This document shows positions 36,437 through 46,683 of a DNA stretch of 64,000 nucleotides, piece after piece. Location: contig JAHLEZ010000019.1 of assembly GCA_020726505.1 (NCBI GenBank), positions 124,001 to 188,000 of the forward strand, given 5' to 3'. This DNA is from Leptodontidium sp. MPI-SDFR-AT-0119 (lineage: Eukaryota > Ascomycota > Leotiomycetes > Helotiales > Leptodontidiaceae). The notes under the pieces were generated by a model. It had not been told where the DNA came from, searched no databases, and saw only the letters and a program-made list of their open reading frames with translations. The position numbers and the translations under genes were made by a program. Position 1 is the stretch's first letter. Each line of letters begins with the position of its first letter.

Positions 36437-36695
36437 CGATGTTATGACTTTTAGATATTCTCCAGAGCGTATAGATGGATGATAGATAGCATAGACATGA
36501 GTTTGGATAGACATCTGTACACTAGAACAGTTGTTGATAACACAAGCAGCTTTCGCGTGTCCGACTTATAATAACACTCCTTTTCGTTGGCCCGCGCAAC
36601 ACTTTTTCTATAAATTTGTGTCCATATTCTACTGATGGTTAGATCCATGATTCTCGTGTGGCCATGCAGAAGCACTAGAGCGCCATCCAAACTCT
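36437..36695. other. Convergent 3' region
   Basis: These 259 bases separate the stops of the aquaglyceroporin and the small membrane protein. No gene is seen. Confidence 0.5.
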
Positions 36696-37208
36696 CTACC
36701 AAGGCGTCGCCCTCGGCCCCTGAACATCCCTCCACTGCCCATCCTCTTTAACCCCCTCCCTACTGACCCTCCCCTCCCTCTCCGCCCCCTGCACAACCCT
36801 CTCACCAACTCCCATCTTCCTAAACCCCCACTTTCCAACAGCCCAGGCCGTACCAATCCCCAAACTCCCCAATATCGTCGGCGGCGCAAGCAAGAACCCG
36901 ACCCCACTAACCATGCCCCCAAACGCAGTCGCTCCAACAGCTGCGACAATCGAACCTACGAGCGCATATTTCGCGTACCGGACTACGCGCCAGAATATGA
37001 ATATCCCTATGTAGCGGAGGGAGCGGAGGAGCGCGCGTGTTCGTAAGTGGGCGGGTCGGGGGGAGGTGGGTGAGTCTGGCGCGAAGAGGAATTGGAGGTT
37101 TGCTTTTGCGGAGTGGAGGGCGCTTGAGGAGCGGATTGTTGCACGGGCTTCGGTGGAGGATTGAGATGTTGAGGAGATGTCATCTGAGGGACCTCTGGAG
37201 GGAGACAT
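36696..37208 (-). CDS. Small fungal membrane protein with glycine-rich hydrophobic helices
   Basis: An intronless frame encodes 170 residues. The N-terminal 60 residues are Ser-rich and polar. Then come YIGIFIFWRVVRYAKYALVG and two Gly/Ala-rich hydrophobic stretches (SIVAAVGATAFGGMVSGVG and LGSLGIGTAWAVGKWGF) resembling glycine-zipper helices. The C-terminus is charged. I recall similar uncharacterised proteins in filamentous ascomycetes but cannot assign a role; a mitochondrial or ER membrane location would fit the size and helices. It is convergent with the aquaglyceroporin gene and lies downstream, on the same strand, of the MFS transporter that ends at 37507. Confidence 0.72.
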   Translation of the reverse strand: MSPSRGPSDDISSTSQSSTEARATIRSSSALHSAKANLQFLFAPDSPTSPRPAHLRTRALLRSLRYIGIFIFWRVVRYAKYALVGSIVAAVGATAFGGMVSGVGFLLAPPTILGSLGIGTAWAVGKWGFRKMGVGERVVQGAEREGRVSREGVKEDGQWRDVQGPRATPW

Positions 37209-37506
37209 TGTGTTGTATTGCTGGGTTGAAGCTTGTGGTGGAGTATGGTAGTTGAAGGCTGTTTGAAGCTCACTTTGAATTGAGAGGAGCCAGTGATGTC
37301 ATAGAACTTTAGCGAGAAGCCCCCTTGCGCTTACTGCTTTGGAACTTTCTCCTAAGTATTGTTCAATTGCTCTAATTTTGTTGAGATCCCCGCTTTTGCA
37401 GGTCACTAAAAAAGCTAACGGGATTGCTTGAACCTAACTGGATTTCAGATAAAGACTATTGAGCTCGCTCCCACCAGTTTCTCGCCTAACTTTGTTTACT
37501 TCGCTT

Positions 37507-39244
37507 CTACTTGCTCTCCCCTTTCCCCACTTGCTCCACTTGCTCATCCTCGGCATCCTGCGCAGCAATTTTATCCTGAGTAGCGTCCAAATTAGCTACA
37601 ATAACCTCATCTCCAAAGATAGCCGCAATCTCTTCCAAGCTCTTTCCCTTCGTCTCGGGGAACATGAGAAAGACGACAATGGCGCCAACAGCATTCGTAC
37701 AGATGAACAAGGAGTAGTATTTGTATCCGACCGACGCAAACGCGATAGGCGAGACTTGGTTGAAGACTATGTTGACCAGGACGTTGGAGCAGACCGAGAT
37801 AGCGGACCCCTTGGCGCGAATAGCCATCGTCATTATTTCTGGGACGTAAATGTAATGAATAGAGTTATACCCGAGCGAGTAGCTGGATCGTAAGCAAGTG
37901 AATAATTCAAGAAAGTTGAGGGGCTTACATGATCGAAAAGCAGAATATGAAGGCGATGCCGAAACCTTTGCCAATCATGTTGCTAGTGTGACTAAACGCA
38001 CCGGTCATAGCCATGACGAGTCCCATGTCAATCGTCATGATAATGCCCGTGATCCAAAGTGTCTTCTTCCTTCCCCAACTATCGACGAAGTACAGACAGA
38101 TCACATTAGCAATTGGACCAACCATACCGTAGATACTCGCCAACAATGTAACCTTGTGACCCATGATACCAAGTCCCTTGTACAGATCCGTCTGGTAATA
38201 ATTGATGACATTGATACCAGAAAGCTGCGTGAAGACCTGGACGAGAACAGCGAGGATAAGTCTCTTCCGGTTGCTTGGCTTTGTGAAGAGCTCTGAGAAA
38301 CTTCGCACTGAGACGCTGTTCTCGAATCGGATCTGGTCGCGCATCTGATTGAACTCGGCTTGGAAGAAGGATTCGTCTGCGCCGATGTTTCCGTGGAGGC
38401 GCTTAAGGACTGTGTAGGCTTCGTCGTCGCGCTCTTTTTCCATGAGCCAGCGGGGAGAGAAGGGAAGCCAAAAACTTCCTGCGAGGAGGATAACTGCAGG
38501 AACGCATTCTGGGAAGAGTAAGAATAGTTTCGCGAAAACAAGATCACTCGATCTACTTACGGAAGGCTAGAGGAAATCTCCATTGAAAGTCATTCGTGGC
38601 GTAAGAACAACCAAAGCCAATCCACTAGTCACGGTTAGGCTGCTATACCACGGTACAGAGGGCCATGCACTTACATTAGAAACTGCGAAACCAATGCCAA
38701 CAAATTGTGCGTGCAGACCAGCAATCATTCCTCTCTTTGCAGGCGGTGCAATCTCACTGTTGTAAATTGGAATCGTCATATCTAAATAATCAATCAATGA
38801 AACTCACATGTAGCTAATCTTGAACTTACTCATGATACCAACAGCAATGCCTCCAATGAAGCGACCAGCGATGAGCATTCCGACATTGATAGCAGCAGCC
38901 TGGATAACACCAGCTATAATGGCGATGATTGATGCAAACTGGATTGTGCGTTTGCGTCCTACTCGGATCAGCTTCAGGATTAACGGTAAGTGAAGAATAG
39001 ACATACCCCAGGAATCAGCAGCCCACCCAGCAAAGATGACTCCGAAAAACGAGCCAGCACCGAAGATACTGACTACAGCGCCCTTGATCGAAGGTGTAAA
39101 GGGTGCGAACTTAGTGAGAAAACTCTGGTGCGAGATCGTAGTTGATATCACGCCAGAGTCGATACCGTAGAGGAGAGAACCGACGGCTGCAAATAAACTG
39201 CATCCCCATGTGTACAAACTAACTGACTGACTTGGATTTCCCAT
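37507..39244 (-). CDS. MFS sugar transporter paired with the GH31 gene
   Basis: The product has 497 residues in six exons: 39007-39244, 38830-38958, 38675-38781, 38561-38624, 37929-38508 and 37507-37882. All five introns are 46-52 bases, GT-AG and frame-preserving. Sugar-porter hallmarks are complete: GIDSGVIS in helix 1, DSWGRKRT after helix 2, GRFIGGIAVG in helix 4, PIYNSEIAPPAKRG, the FSPRWLMEKER loop, QLSGINVINYY in helix 7, DSWGRKKT after helix 8, YVPEIMTMAIRAKG, and PETKGKSLEEI after helix 12. The group includes hexose, xylose, glycerol and disaccharide transporters; the substrate is inferred only from the neighbour. It is divergent from a GH31 alpha-xylosidase-type gene, suggesting joint regulation and a disaccharide or alpha-glycoside as cargo. 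Confidence 0.93.
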
Positions 39245-40462
39245 GATGGATCTCTAGAGTGATGTTTATGATTGTGAAAGATGTTGCAGATTGAAACGAG
39301 CGAGATATTAAGGTCTAACTTATGTACATCTGATATCCTGATTTCTTCATACAAGTAAGTCCATTTTGGGAATAAGTCCCAACGCCAGAAGCCCGGGTCA
39401 GGACCTATTGGACTATTGGTTATGATTCAAGGATCTCATGCACAGTACGCGGGGCTCATTTATCCGTTGTATATACCCAGCCAATGATCAAAGAAAATAG
39501 GGGATCGTAGATCGGGTTCTCGCTACATTGAAAGAGCGGAGTGCAGACAGCGATGGCGGAGTTGAGGGGAACTTTCAATAGCCGCAAGCCGATTCACAAT
39601 TGCCAGGAGACTTGCATGCCAAGAGCCGTGCCGTGAACCCAGGATCACGGCAGGATCCGATTTCTTCTCAGTTCGATCGGCCGGCTAAATAGAATCATAC
39701 CGTGTGGTGATTATCTCATCTGTTGTGGGGTTTGAGGGATTTCGAGAGGAGAAGCTGATGTTGAAAAGATTTGTTTGGACCAGGGTGAAAAGGGGCTCGC
39801 TTATTGTATTTTTCGGTCCAAAGTTGGAATTATTCCACCTCCTTTGAACTGCATTTCGGAACAACAACAATATCAAGCTTCACATTCAGTGTTGTGATGT
39901 AAACTACCCAGTACCGAAAGTCTGGGGAAGTCCACTGTCTCCGGATCCCGAGACTGAAGATTGCTCAACATTAGTGCGGCGGACACGAATCAACATCCCA
40001 CCTTTGAAGCAGGAGCCCAAGTCAGCGGCATAAAGCAATTATAACTGGCTGCAACACCGCATGTTCATTTACCATATTTGGATAGATCAATGACACATTC
40101 TGGATAAACAGAACGGCTAAAGTGGGTCTTGGCATGCCCTAACGTTATGCTCGGCATCATGCGAGCCGAGTAGTTTGATGTTTGGACCGATGGACTTATT
40201 CAGAACTTGATATCGAGAGACCAAACTCGCTGAATCTCAAGCCCCCTATTGAGAGTCGACTTGGCATGCAGGACTCGAGGCTCTGGGTAAATTGACCGGT
40301 TAAATTGCGTTGACTTTTGTGGCACTGCACTCATCAGGGGAATCAAAACACCGGGATACCGAAATGGGAGCAATTATGGTCCATAGCCGAAGGACTTAAA
40401 AAGCTACACTCCATGACAGTAAATCTTCACAATATCGCCATTATATCATCATTAGATCTACC
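39245..40462. promoter_or_regulatory. Shared promoter region of MFS transporter and GH31 enzyme
   Basis: This 1218-base divergent spacer holds no gene. It contains GGCTAAA at 39683-39689 and again at 40115-40121, matching the XlnR/Xyr1 site that drives xylan and xylose genes in Aspergillus and Trichoderma. Candidate CreA sites (SYGGRG) are also visible, for example GTGGGG near 39724 and CTGGGG near 39922. Matching sites do not prove binding. Confidence 0.5.
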
Positions 40463-43169
40463 ATGGTGAAGTTCTCTCACGGGTGTTGGCACCCAGCCCA
40501 AGACACTCTTATCGACTGGGCGGTGGAAGTCATCAAGTCTGAAGCTTGGGAAGACAACTTACATTTCGTAACAGTAAGACCATTGAAATGCCAACAAAGT
40601 ACAAGACAGCTAACAAATATAGTGCTCGAAACCGATAAATCACCGGGGAGACTCCCTTAACAACCCAACACTTACCCACAATCTGAGCTCGCCTATGGAT
40701 GATGTCCTTTTACTGTCCTCAACCCACTGGAAAGCGCAGAAGAGCATCACCAATGAACCACACTTCGAACTGTTTCCTCACGGACGACCAAAAACCTGTG
40801 CAAAAACTTCGAAAACTTCATCCAATTTGTCGATCCAAGCCGGAGATTTGAAATCGACCGTCAACACTGACCCAAAAGCTTTCAATATTGACTTTGAAGC
40901 CAAAGGAGAAGTTCTGACACAACTTGGATGGCGGTCTGTTGGCTACGTGAAGGAGGACACCACTGCTTTGCACCCGAAAGCCAACTATACAGACCCTAAT
41001 AAGGGGAAGCGGTGGGTTACTTACCAGTTGAAACTGGCAGTTGGTGCCAAAGTATTTGGCTTGGGTGAGAGATTCGGCCCTTTTCAGAAGAATGGACAGG
41101 TTCGCAGCACACAAACTTCTCTCAAATGATTCCGCTAATCCGGTCAGGCTGTTGAGATGTGGAATGATGATGGTGGAACCGGCTCAGAGCTCACTTACAA
41201 GAACATTCCATTTTTCCTGACTTCTGCTGGATACGGAGTTTTCGTCAACAGCCCCTCGTTTATTTCGTTCGAAATCCAAACAGAGCGTAAGCCTTCTTTG
41301 ACAAATGTCTACCACCCAGCTGATGACTTCAGGCACAACAAGAATCAACATTGCGATTCCCGGGGAAAAGCTTGAGATATATTTCATCTACGGATCGACC
41401 CCAAAAGATATCATCCAGAAATACACGACTATCACAGGAAAGCCTGCTTTGCCACCTGCTTGGACTTTTGGCCTTTGGCTCAGCACTAGCTTCACTACGA
41501 ACTATGATGAGGCTACCGTGAATAGGTTCCTGGATGGGATGGTGGAGCGAGATATACCAACCGGTGTATTCCATTTCGACTGTTTTTGGATGAAGGGATT
41601 TGAGTGGTGCGATTTCAAATTTGATATGGATATGTTTCCGGATGCAAGAGGTCAAATCAAGAGAATCAAGGAGAGGGGAATGCATGTGAGTTCGTTCTAA
41701 TATGGTCTTCTTACATGACTGACTGAGTAGGTTTGCTGTTGGATAAACCCATACATTGCCCAGGAAAGTGAGATTTTCGATGAAGGTGTCGAGGGTGGAT
41801 ATTACATCAAGTGCAGCGACGGCAGTGTTTGGCAATACGATTTCTGGGTTAGTCGCAATCCTCAAGGCTAACTTTTAACATCAAGACTGACATAAAGACA
41901 GCAAGCAGGAATGGCTTTCATTGACTTTACCAACCCAGCTGCTTGCAAATGGTACCAAGAAAAGCTGCAAGGTTTGATCGAACTTGGTGTCGATTCCTTC
42001 AAGGTCGGTCCCAAGCCCATAAATGATACTATATTAGCTAACAAGACTAGACCGACTTTGGAGAACGAATACCAACAGGCGATACTGTGTATTTCGACGG
42101 TTCCGATCCAGCAAAAATGCACAATTTCTACTCATACCTCTACAACAAAGTAACTTTCGAAGTCCTCGAGAAAGCTTACGGCAAAAACAATGCCGCACTT
42201 TTCGCGCGATCTGCAACGGCTGGTGTCCAGCAATTTCCAGTCCACTGGGGAGGAGACCCATTCAGCACTTTTGAAGCTATGGCCGAGACGCTTCGAGGTG
42301 GTCTCAGTCTTGGCCTCTGTGGTTTTGGGTACTGGGCGCATGACATCGGAGGATTTGAGGGCAATCCCGATCCAGCGCTGTATAAACGCTGGATCGCGTT
42401 CGGCCTTCTATCTAGTCATTCACGACTACATGGCAGTGGGAGCTATCGTGTTCCTTGGCTCATTGACCCCACTGAAGAAGCATCGGCTGTTCTGAAGAAG
42501 TTTGTCAACTTGAAGCATGCTTTGATGCCTTATCTCTATTCTTCGGCAATTCAGTCCCATAAGACTGGCCTCCCTATGTTACGGGCTCCGTTTTTGGAGT
42601 TCCCAGAAGACAGGAGTACTTGGCACCTAGATACGCAGTACTTTCTTGGAGACTCGCTTCTCGTTGCCCCTGTCTTCAATGCCGAAGCAACAGTCGAGTA
42701 CTATCTTCCCAAGGGAAAATGGTATGGGTTGCTCGATGGGGAGATCAGGGAGGGTCCTGGCTATGTCACCGAGAAGCATGGATTTGAAAGCCTGCCCTTG
42801 CTGTTGAGACCAGGGAAGGCCTTGATCATGGGTAAAGGAGGGAAGAACATCGTCTACAACTGGTCCGATGAATTCAAAGTGGTAATAAACCCGATTGAAG
42901 GTATGGATGTTGAGCTTGAAATTCCGGATCACGAGAATCTAGGGCAGGCCAGGGCAGTGATCAAGGTGGAAGTGAAAGCTGGTGTTGTGAGCTTAAACAT
43001 CATGAAGGGTGGCATTGCTGTTGGCTGGTTGGTTAAAATTGCTGGGCAGAAAATTCAGCAAGGGCAAGTGAAGTACGATGGCAGGGGGTCTGGTGAGGTG
43101 GAAATCTCTGACAGCGAAGTTGTGGTTCGAAATGCTGCGTTGAGGAGTCTTCAAATACACCTTGTGTAA
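40463..43169 (+). CDS. GH31 alpha-xylosidase-type glycosidase (YicI-like)
   Basis: The product has 805 residues in seven exons: 40463-40573, 40623-41099, 41148-41286, 41333-41685, 41731-41847, 41902-42003 and 42051-43169. The N-terminal beta domain contains INHRGDSLNNPTLT and VFGLGERFGPFQKNGQ, which opens the active site. The barrel has WTFGLWLSTSF and FDCFWMKGFEWCDF. The nucleophile is Asp435 in TDFGERIPT, at the start of exon 7, and the acid/base is Asp502 in PVHWGGDPFS; the spacing of 67 matches E. coli YicI (D416/D482). WAHDIGGFEG and SSHSRLHGSGSYRVPW complete the pocket. These features favour alpha-xylosidase, releasing xylose from isoprimeverose-type substrates; a related alpha-glucosidase activity is possible. 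There is no signal peptide, so it should act inside the cell on imported sugar. Confidence 0.93.
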
Positions 43170-44118
43170 ATAGAGTTTGCGCAATAATTGTAGAGCCCCG
43201 TATTGCTGCTTTGATAATGATTACGTCTTGCGAAAATTTCAATGCTAATGACCTCCAACATGTGAATGAGAGGATGAAAAACGAATTCAGGCGAATCGTT
43301 GCTCCTCAAGACAATGTCGAAGGGCCCCTCTTGAATACCAGGGCAGAAGGTCTAAAACCCTTGTTACATCGTCGTAAGTTATTTAGAGTCAAAGTAAACA
43401 TGACTTGAATAACTCTGATATGTCTGTGATCAACTCGCACTTGCGCCTTGAGTCAATTGCAGCAACAGAATAGTACAAATGACTGCGCCCTACCCCATTA
43501 TTTTTGGTCATAAAATCTATCAATACGGCTAAGATTCGCTGTACCGTCTCCTCAAATCAACACTGGCCCAATATCATCTCCAAACCCAGGATTGGACTTT
43601 GCAGGACAAATAAGCTAAGTTGCCTGGCGAGTTTACAATTTCAAGTGGATTTCCTTCCCATCTAATCTCTTCACATCCAAATTCAAACCCCTCTTACTTG
43701 ACTTTAGTCTCTGAGCCAGAACATTTGTCCAGATTCGACTGATAAAGACGCTATTTTTCTTGCCTTTCATCGGCAAGCTTTAGAATCCACTGCTTGTTGT
43801 TGATTCTTTCCAACATACCTCAAATACCTCTTTCATCTCTGCAACGGGCTGATAACACCATTAAATCCAGGTTTGCACCTATCTGACTGGCTAATAGACA
43901 ACTTCCGGTCTTTGTGTCCACTTGACTCCAATAACTACTGCGAACACGACAAAAACAGCAGAACAGCAAAAACAGCAAACACAACAAAACAATGACAACA
44001 AGGAGAACAATTCAGTATATCACAGCAAACAGGATACTACCCATCAGTTTCCACTCTCCTCTCTCATCCACATTACATACACCTAGTACACCCCAACCTA
44101 GCCAACGAATCGTTCAAG
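43170..44118. other. Intergenic region, no gene seen
   Basis: The first part is the GH31 3' UTR. The rest is moderately AT-rich, with an A/C-rich stretch (AACAGCAAAAACAGCAAACA) just before 43990 that looks like a 5' leader. A frame opening with ATG 43992 overlaps the next entry in another phase and looks random. Confidence 0.45.
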
Positions 44119-44508
44119 ATGGAACGCATGATTGTCCCAGTCCTCAAGAACGGCGGTCGGGCCTGCGTTATCACAGCCGAAGACGAGAGACTGTACGAGG
44201 AAGCGAACAAGACGACAACTATGGATCAATCACAACTCCCTAGCCAGAAGCAAAGCCAGGGCAAGGGCAAGGGGAAGAAGAAAATGGAGGAGAGCGGGGT
44301 GCTACCCAGTTTTTGTACAGGTCCAGAGAAGCGCAGACGTGAGGAGATCGAGAAGGAATGGAAGGCAAAGGAAGAGAGGGATATCGCTGGCCGCGAGAGA
44401 GTTCCAGGAGGTTATGAAGATGTGGTGGAGATGGAGAAGTTGAGGAGTCTGGACGGCTTTGTGCCTACTCTGCGGGGTGCGAATTTGAAGGATTACCGGC
44501 GTGGCTAG
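44119..44508 (+). CDS. Small charged hypothetical protein
   Basis: An intronless frame of 129 residues starts MERMIVPVLKNGGRACVI. The middle is Lys/Gln-rich (SQGKGKGKKKMEES) and is followed by a charged helix (EKRRREEIEKEWKAKEER). The C-terminus GFVPTLRGANLKDYRRG looks structured. I do not recognise the family. Codon use and length would suit a real small nuclear or cytosolic protein, but no domain supports it. Confidence 0.5.
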   Translation: MERMIVPVLKNGGRACVITAEDERLYEEANKTTTMDQSQLPSQKQSQGKGKGKKKMEESGVLPSFCTGPEKRRREEIEKEWKAKEERDIAGRERVPGGYEDVVEMEKLRSLDGFVPTLRGANLKDYRRG

Positions 44509-45130
44509 GACACTGGTAACGAGGATTCGGGAGAGGAGTGGAATAAAATGCAATGAAAGAAGTCGACGAAGCGACAGTACTACTAGTACTAGGCAACTGG
44601 TATTAGGCGATACCCCTTAACTTCCCAAAACCCACTCTTTTGATTTTTAAATATAAACGTAGCCTTTATATAAGTATATAACTCCTTTTTCAATTATGAA
44701 ATATTGTCAGTATCGATATCATTTAATTTTCAAGTACAAAACAAGACTTTTGTTAATGAAAGGCCCTTCTATTGATATCAATTGAGAGTGACTAGCCAAC
44801 GGCGAAACGGCGGGAAGCAGAGCTGGAGTGTGAAGGACATTGTTGGAAAGAATGGCATTGCTAGCAACGACGCGCGTGGGAAGGATGATGTTCGGAGCAG
44901 CGCAAATGACAGGCGGAAGGACGTCACGACCGCTATGACTAAATCGAACCTAAAGACAGAGCAAAAGGCGCATAACGGCGATGTACCAAGGCCACGACTC
45001 AGGCCTACTTACAATCGATCGTTTGCTGCCTGTGACCGCAAGAGCTGGGCTGAAAACCTGCGAATCCTCGAAGATTTTCAAGCCATGAAAGGACTGTTGT
45101 ACTACATATGAGATTTCGTTTACTAGGGCA
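44509..45130. other. AT-rich intergenic segment
   Basis: Bases 44630-44780 are clearly AT-rich compared with the surroundings. After it, a plus-strand frame with no early ATG runs to 45111; it has no recognisable domain and I do not call it. The right end is the 3' side of the Lunapark gene. Confidence 0.4.
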
Positions 45131-46383
45131 TTAAGCTTTCTTCTTGTTGGATCGACCTCTCCTGGGCTTCACCTCAACTGTATCCTCCGCCGAACCGTCA
45201 TTTTCTCCATCATCGTCTTCATCGGCGTCGATAATCTCGCCAGATCCCGAATCCTCCGCGCCCTTGGTTTCCTCTCCAGATGTAGGGCTCGCCGGCTCCT
45301 GAATCTCAATTCTTTCTTTCATTTCCTGTACAACTTTGGCGGCTTCATCTTCCTCGCCATTCATGGCTCCACATCCAAAGCACCGCCATCTCCCTAGATC
45401 CGACAGGGCCTTCGTTCCAGGTGGAGCTTGGCCGTTGACAAGTCGACAGTTCTGGCATATCAACGCTACGCGATTCTTTGGTGACGTTTCATCCTCTCCT
45501 AGCAACAAATCTAACACTCTGTCATACCAATTTCCTCCAGCAATCGATTCTGCAGATTGCGCGTATTGCGGGGGAGCGGAGTACGCATTCGGTGCAAACT
45601 CAGCGTGTGCGGCTGGCCCGGCTTGTACGGGTCGTGCCTGGGGCGGTTGTGGCTGTGGGGTCGAGTATGGAGAAGGGAATAGATGCTGCGGAGCACTTCT
45701 CTGGGGAATTGGTTGCGGAGTAGATGGCTGGCTAGGAATCTGATCTGGTCGTTGGATGTTTGCCGTAGCTGGTGGGCCCATAGAAGTCCTGTTTGGTTGT
45801 TTCTGGACCTTTGGGACCTTTGGCGCAGCTGGTTTCTTCGGTTTCGGTGTAGCGCCACCATACTTTTCTAGAAGTTCTTGTGTAGAGTTGTATTTCGTAG
45901 CTGCCTTCAGCTTCTCGATCGTCTTTGTCCGTTCGGCTTGCTGGTCATCTAGACGCTGCGTGACGGTATCGATGCGATACGTGTAGTAGGCAGTGATTCC
46001 ACTACGGACAAGATAAATACTGCAAAAGTTAGCACCAGAGTTCTCTTCAGTAGTAGGGTCCCCAAATAATGCCTACACCAAGGGAGCTCCAGCGAGGGCT
46101 GAGTATTCCACCACGCCCCAGTTCTTCCATCCCACGACGAGAAACAAAACCACAAAGCAAAGAAGGTATGCGAAGCTGGTATAGAGAGTCCATAATGCCT
46201 TGAAGCGTCGTTGGTGCTGTCTTAGTGAGTCCAGCTGTCCTTGCGACTTGGTGATTTTGCTCGCGAGGCTGATGAGAGATTTCTCAAAGCTGGCAGGAGA
46301 GTTTGCTTCGCCCTGGAGATATCAGTATAGCTTGATGCACTATTTGGCAGAATACTTACCTTCCATGGCCACAGGGATACCAT
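45131..46383 (-). CDS. LNP1: Lunapark family ER three-way-junction protein
   Basis: The product has 382 residues. Exons are 46360-46383, 46077-46312 and 45131-46019. The first coding exon holds eight codons (MVSLWPWK); the second intron uses a GTAGGC donor. Order: a short N-terminus, a coiled segment, transmembrane helix 1 (YTSFAYLLCFVVLFLVVGW), a short loop, helix 2 (YSALAGAPLVIYLVRSG), a second coiled coil (RLDDQQAERTKTIEKLKAA), a Pro/Gln-rich linker, then the Lunapark zinc finger with C275, C278, C300 and C303 (ICQNC and RCFGCGAMN), and an acidic tail ending in a basic RRGRSNKKKA. In yeast, Lnp1 sits at three-way junctions of the tubular ER and opposes atlastin/Sey1 with reticulons. All elements are intact. 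It shares a 300-base promoter with the golgin gene. Confidence 0.94.
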
Positions 46384-46683
46384 TTTGAGGCTATTATCGT
46401 GTGGTCATGTTGCGGCTGTCAAAGAGGGTTGAAGCTTGAGCATAGGTAGTGAAGTGGCTTTGACGGAGCTTGCTGGCACGGACCAGCCAAACTCGCCAAG
46501 CCCCAGCCTTGGGCCGTCCCAAAAGTCGCGACGCCGTGTCAGTGCTTTGAGTGCCAGATATGTCAATTCGAATTTTATAATACTTCACTTATCCCATTCT
46601 CACTTGTCACAGTTATGCTATGCTCTTGCTGATTTGTACTTTAACCCCTTCTGCAATTACACAATTAATAGAGTGGATGAAAC
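46384..46683. promoter_or_regulatory. Short divergent promoter LNP1 / golgin
   Basis: Exactly 300 bases separate the two start codons, so both promoters and 5' leaders are packed here. It contains AT-rich patches near 46570-46600 and 46655-46675. No clear TATA box was picked. Confidence 0.6.

Noticed and set aside
44782..45111. A 109-codon plus-strand frame before the Lunapark gene
   Set aside because: There is no ATG near its beginning, it follows an AT-rich segment, and no recognisable family is visible; it could be a relic but I cannot support it.
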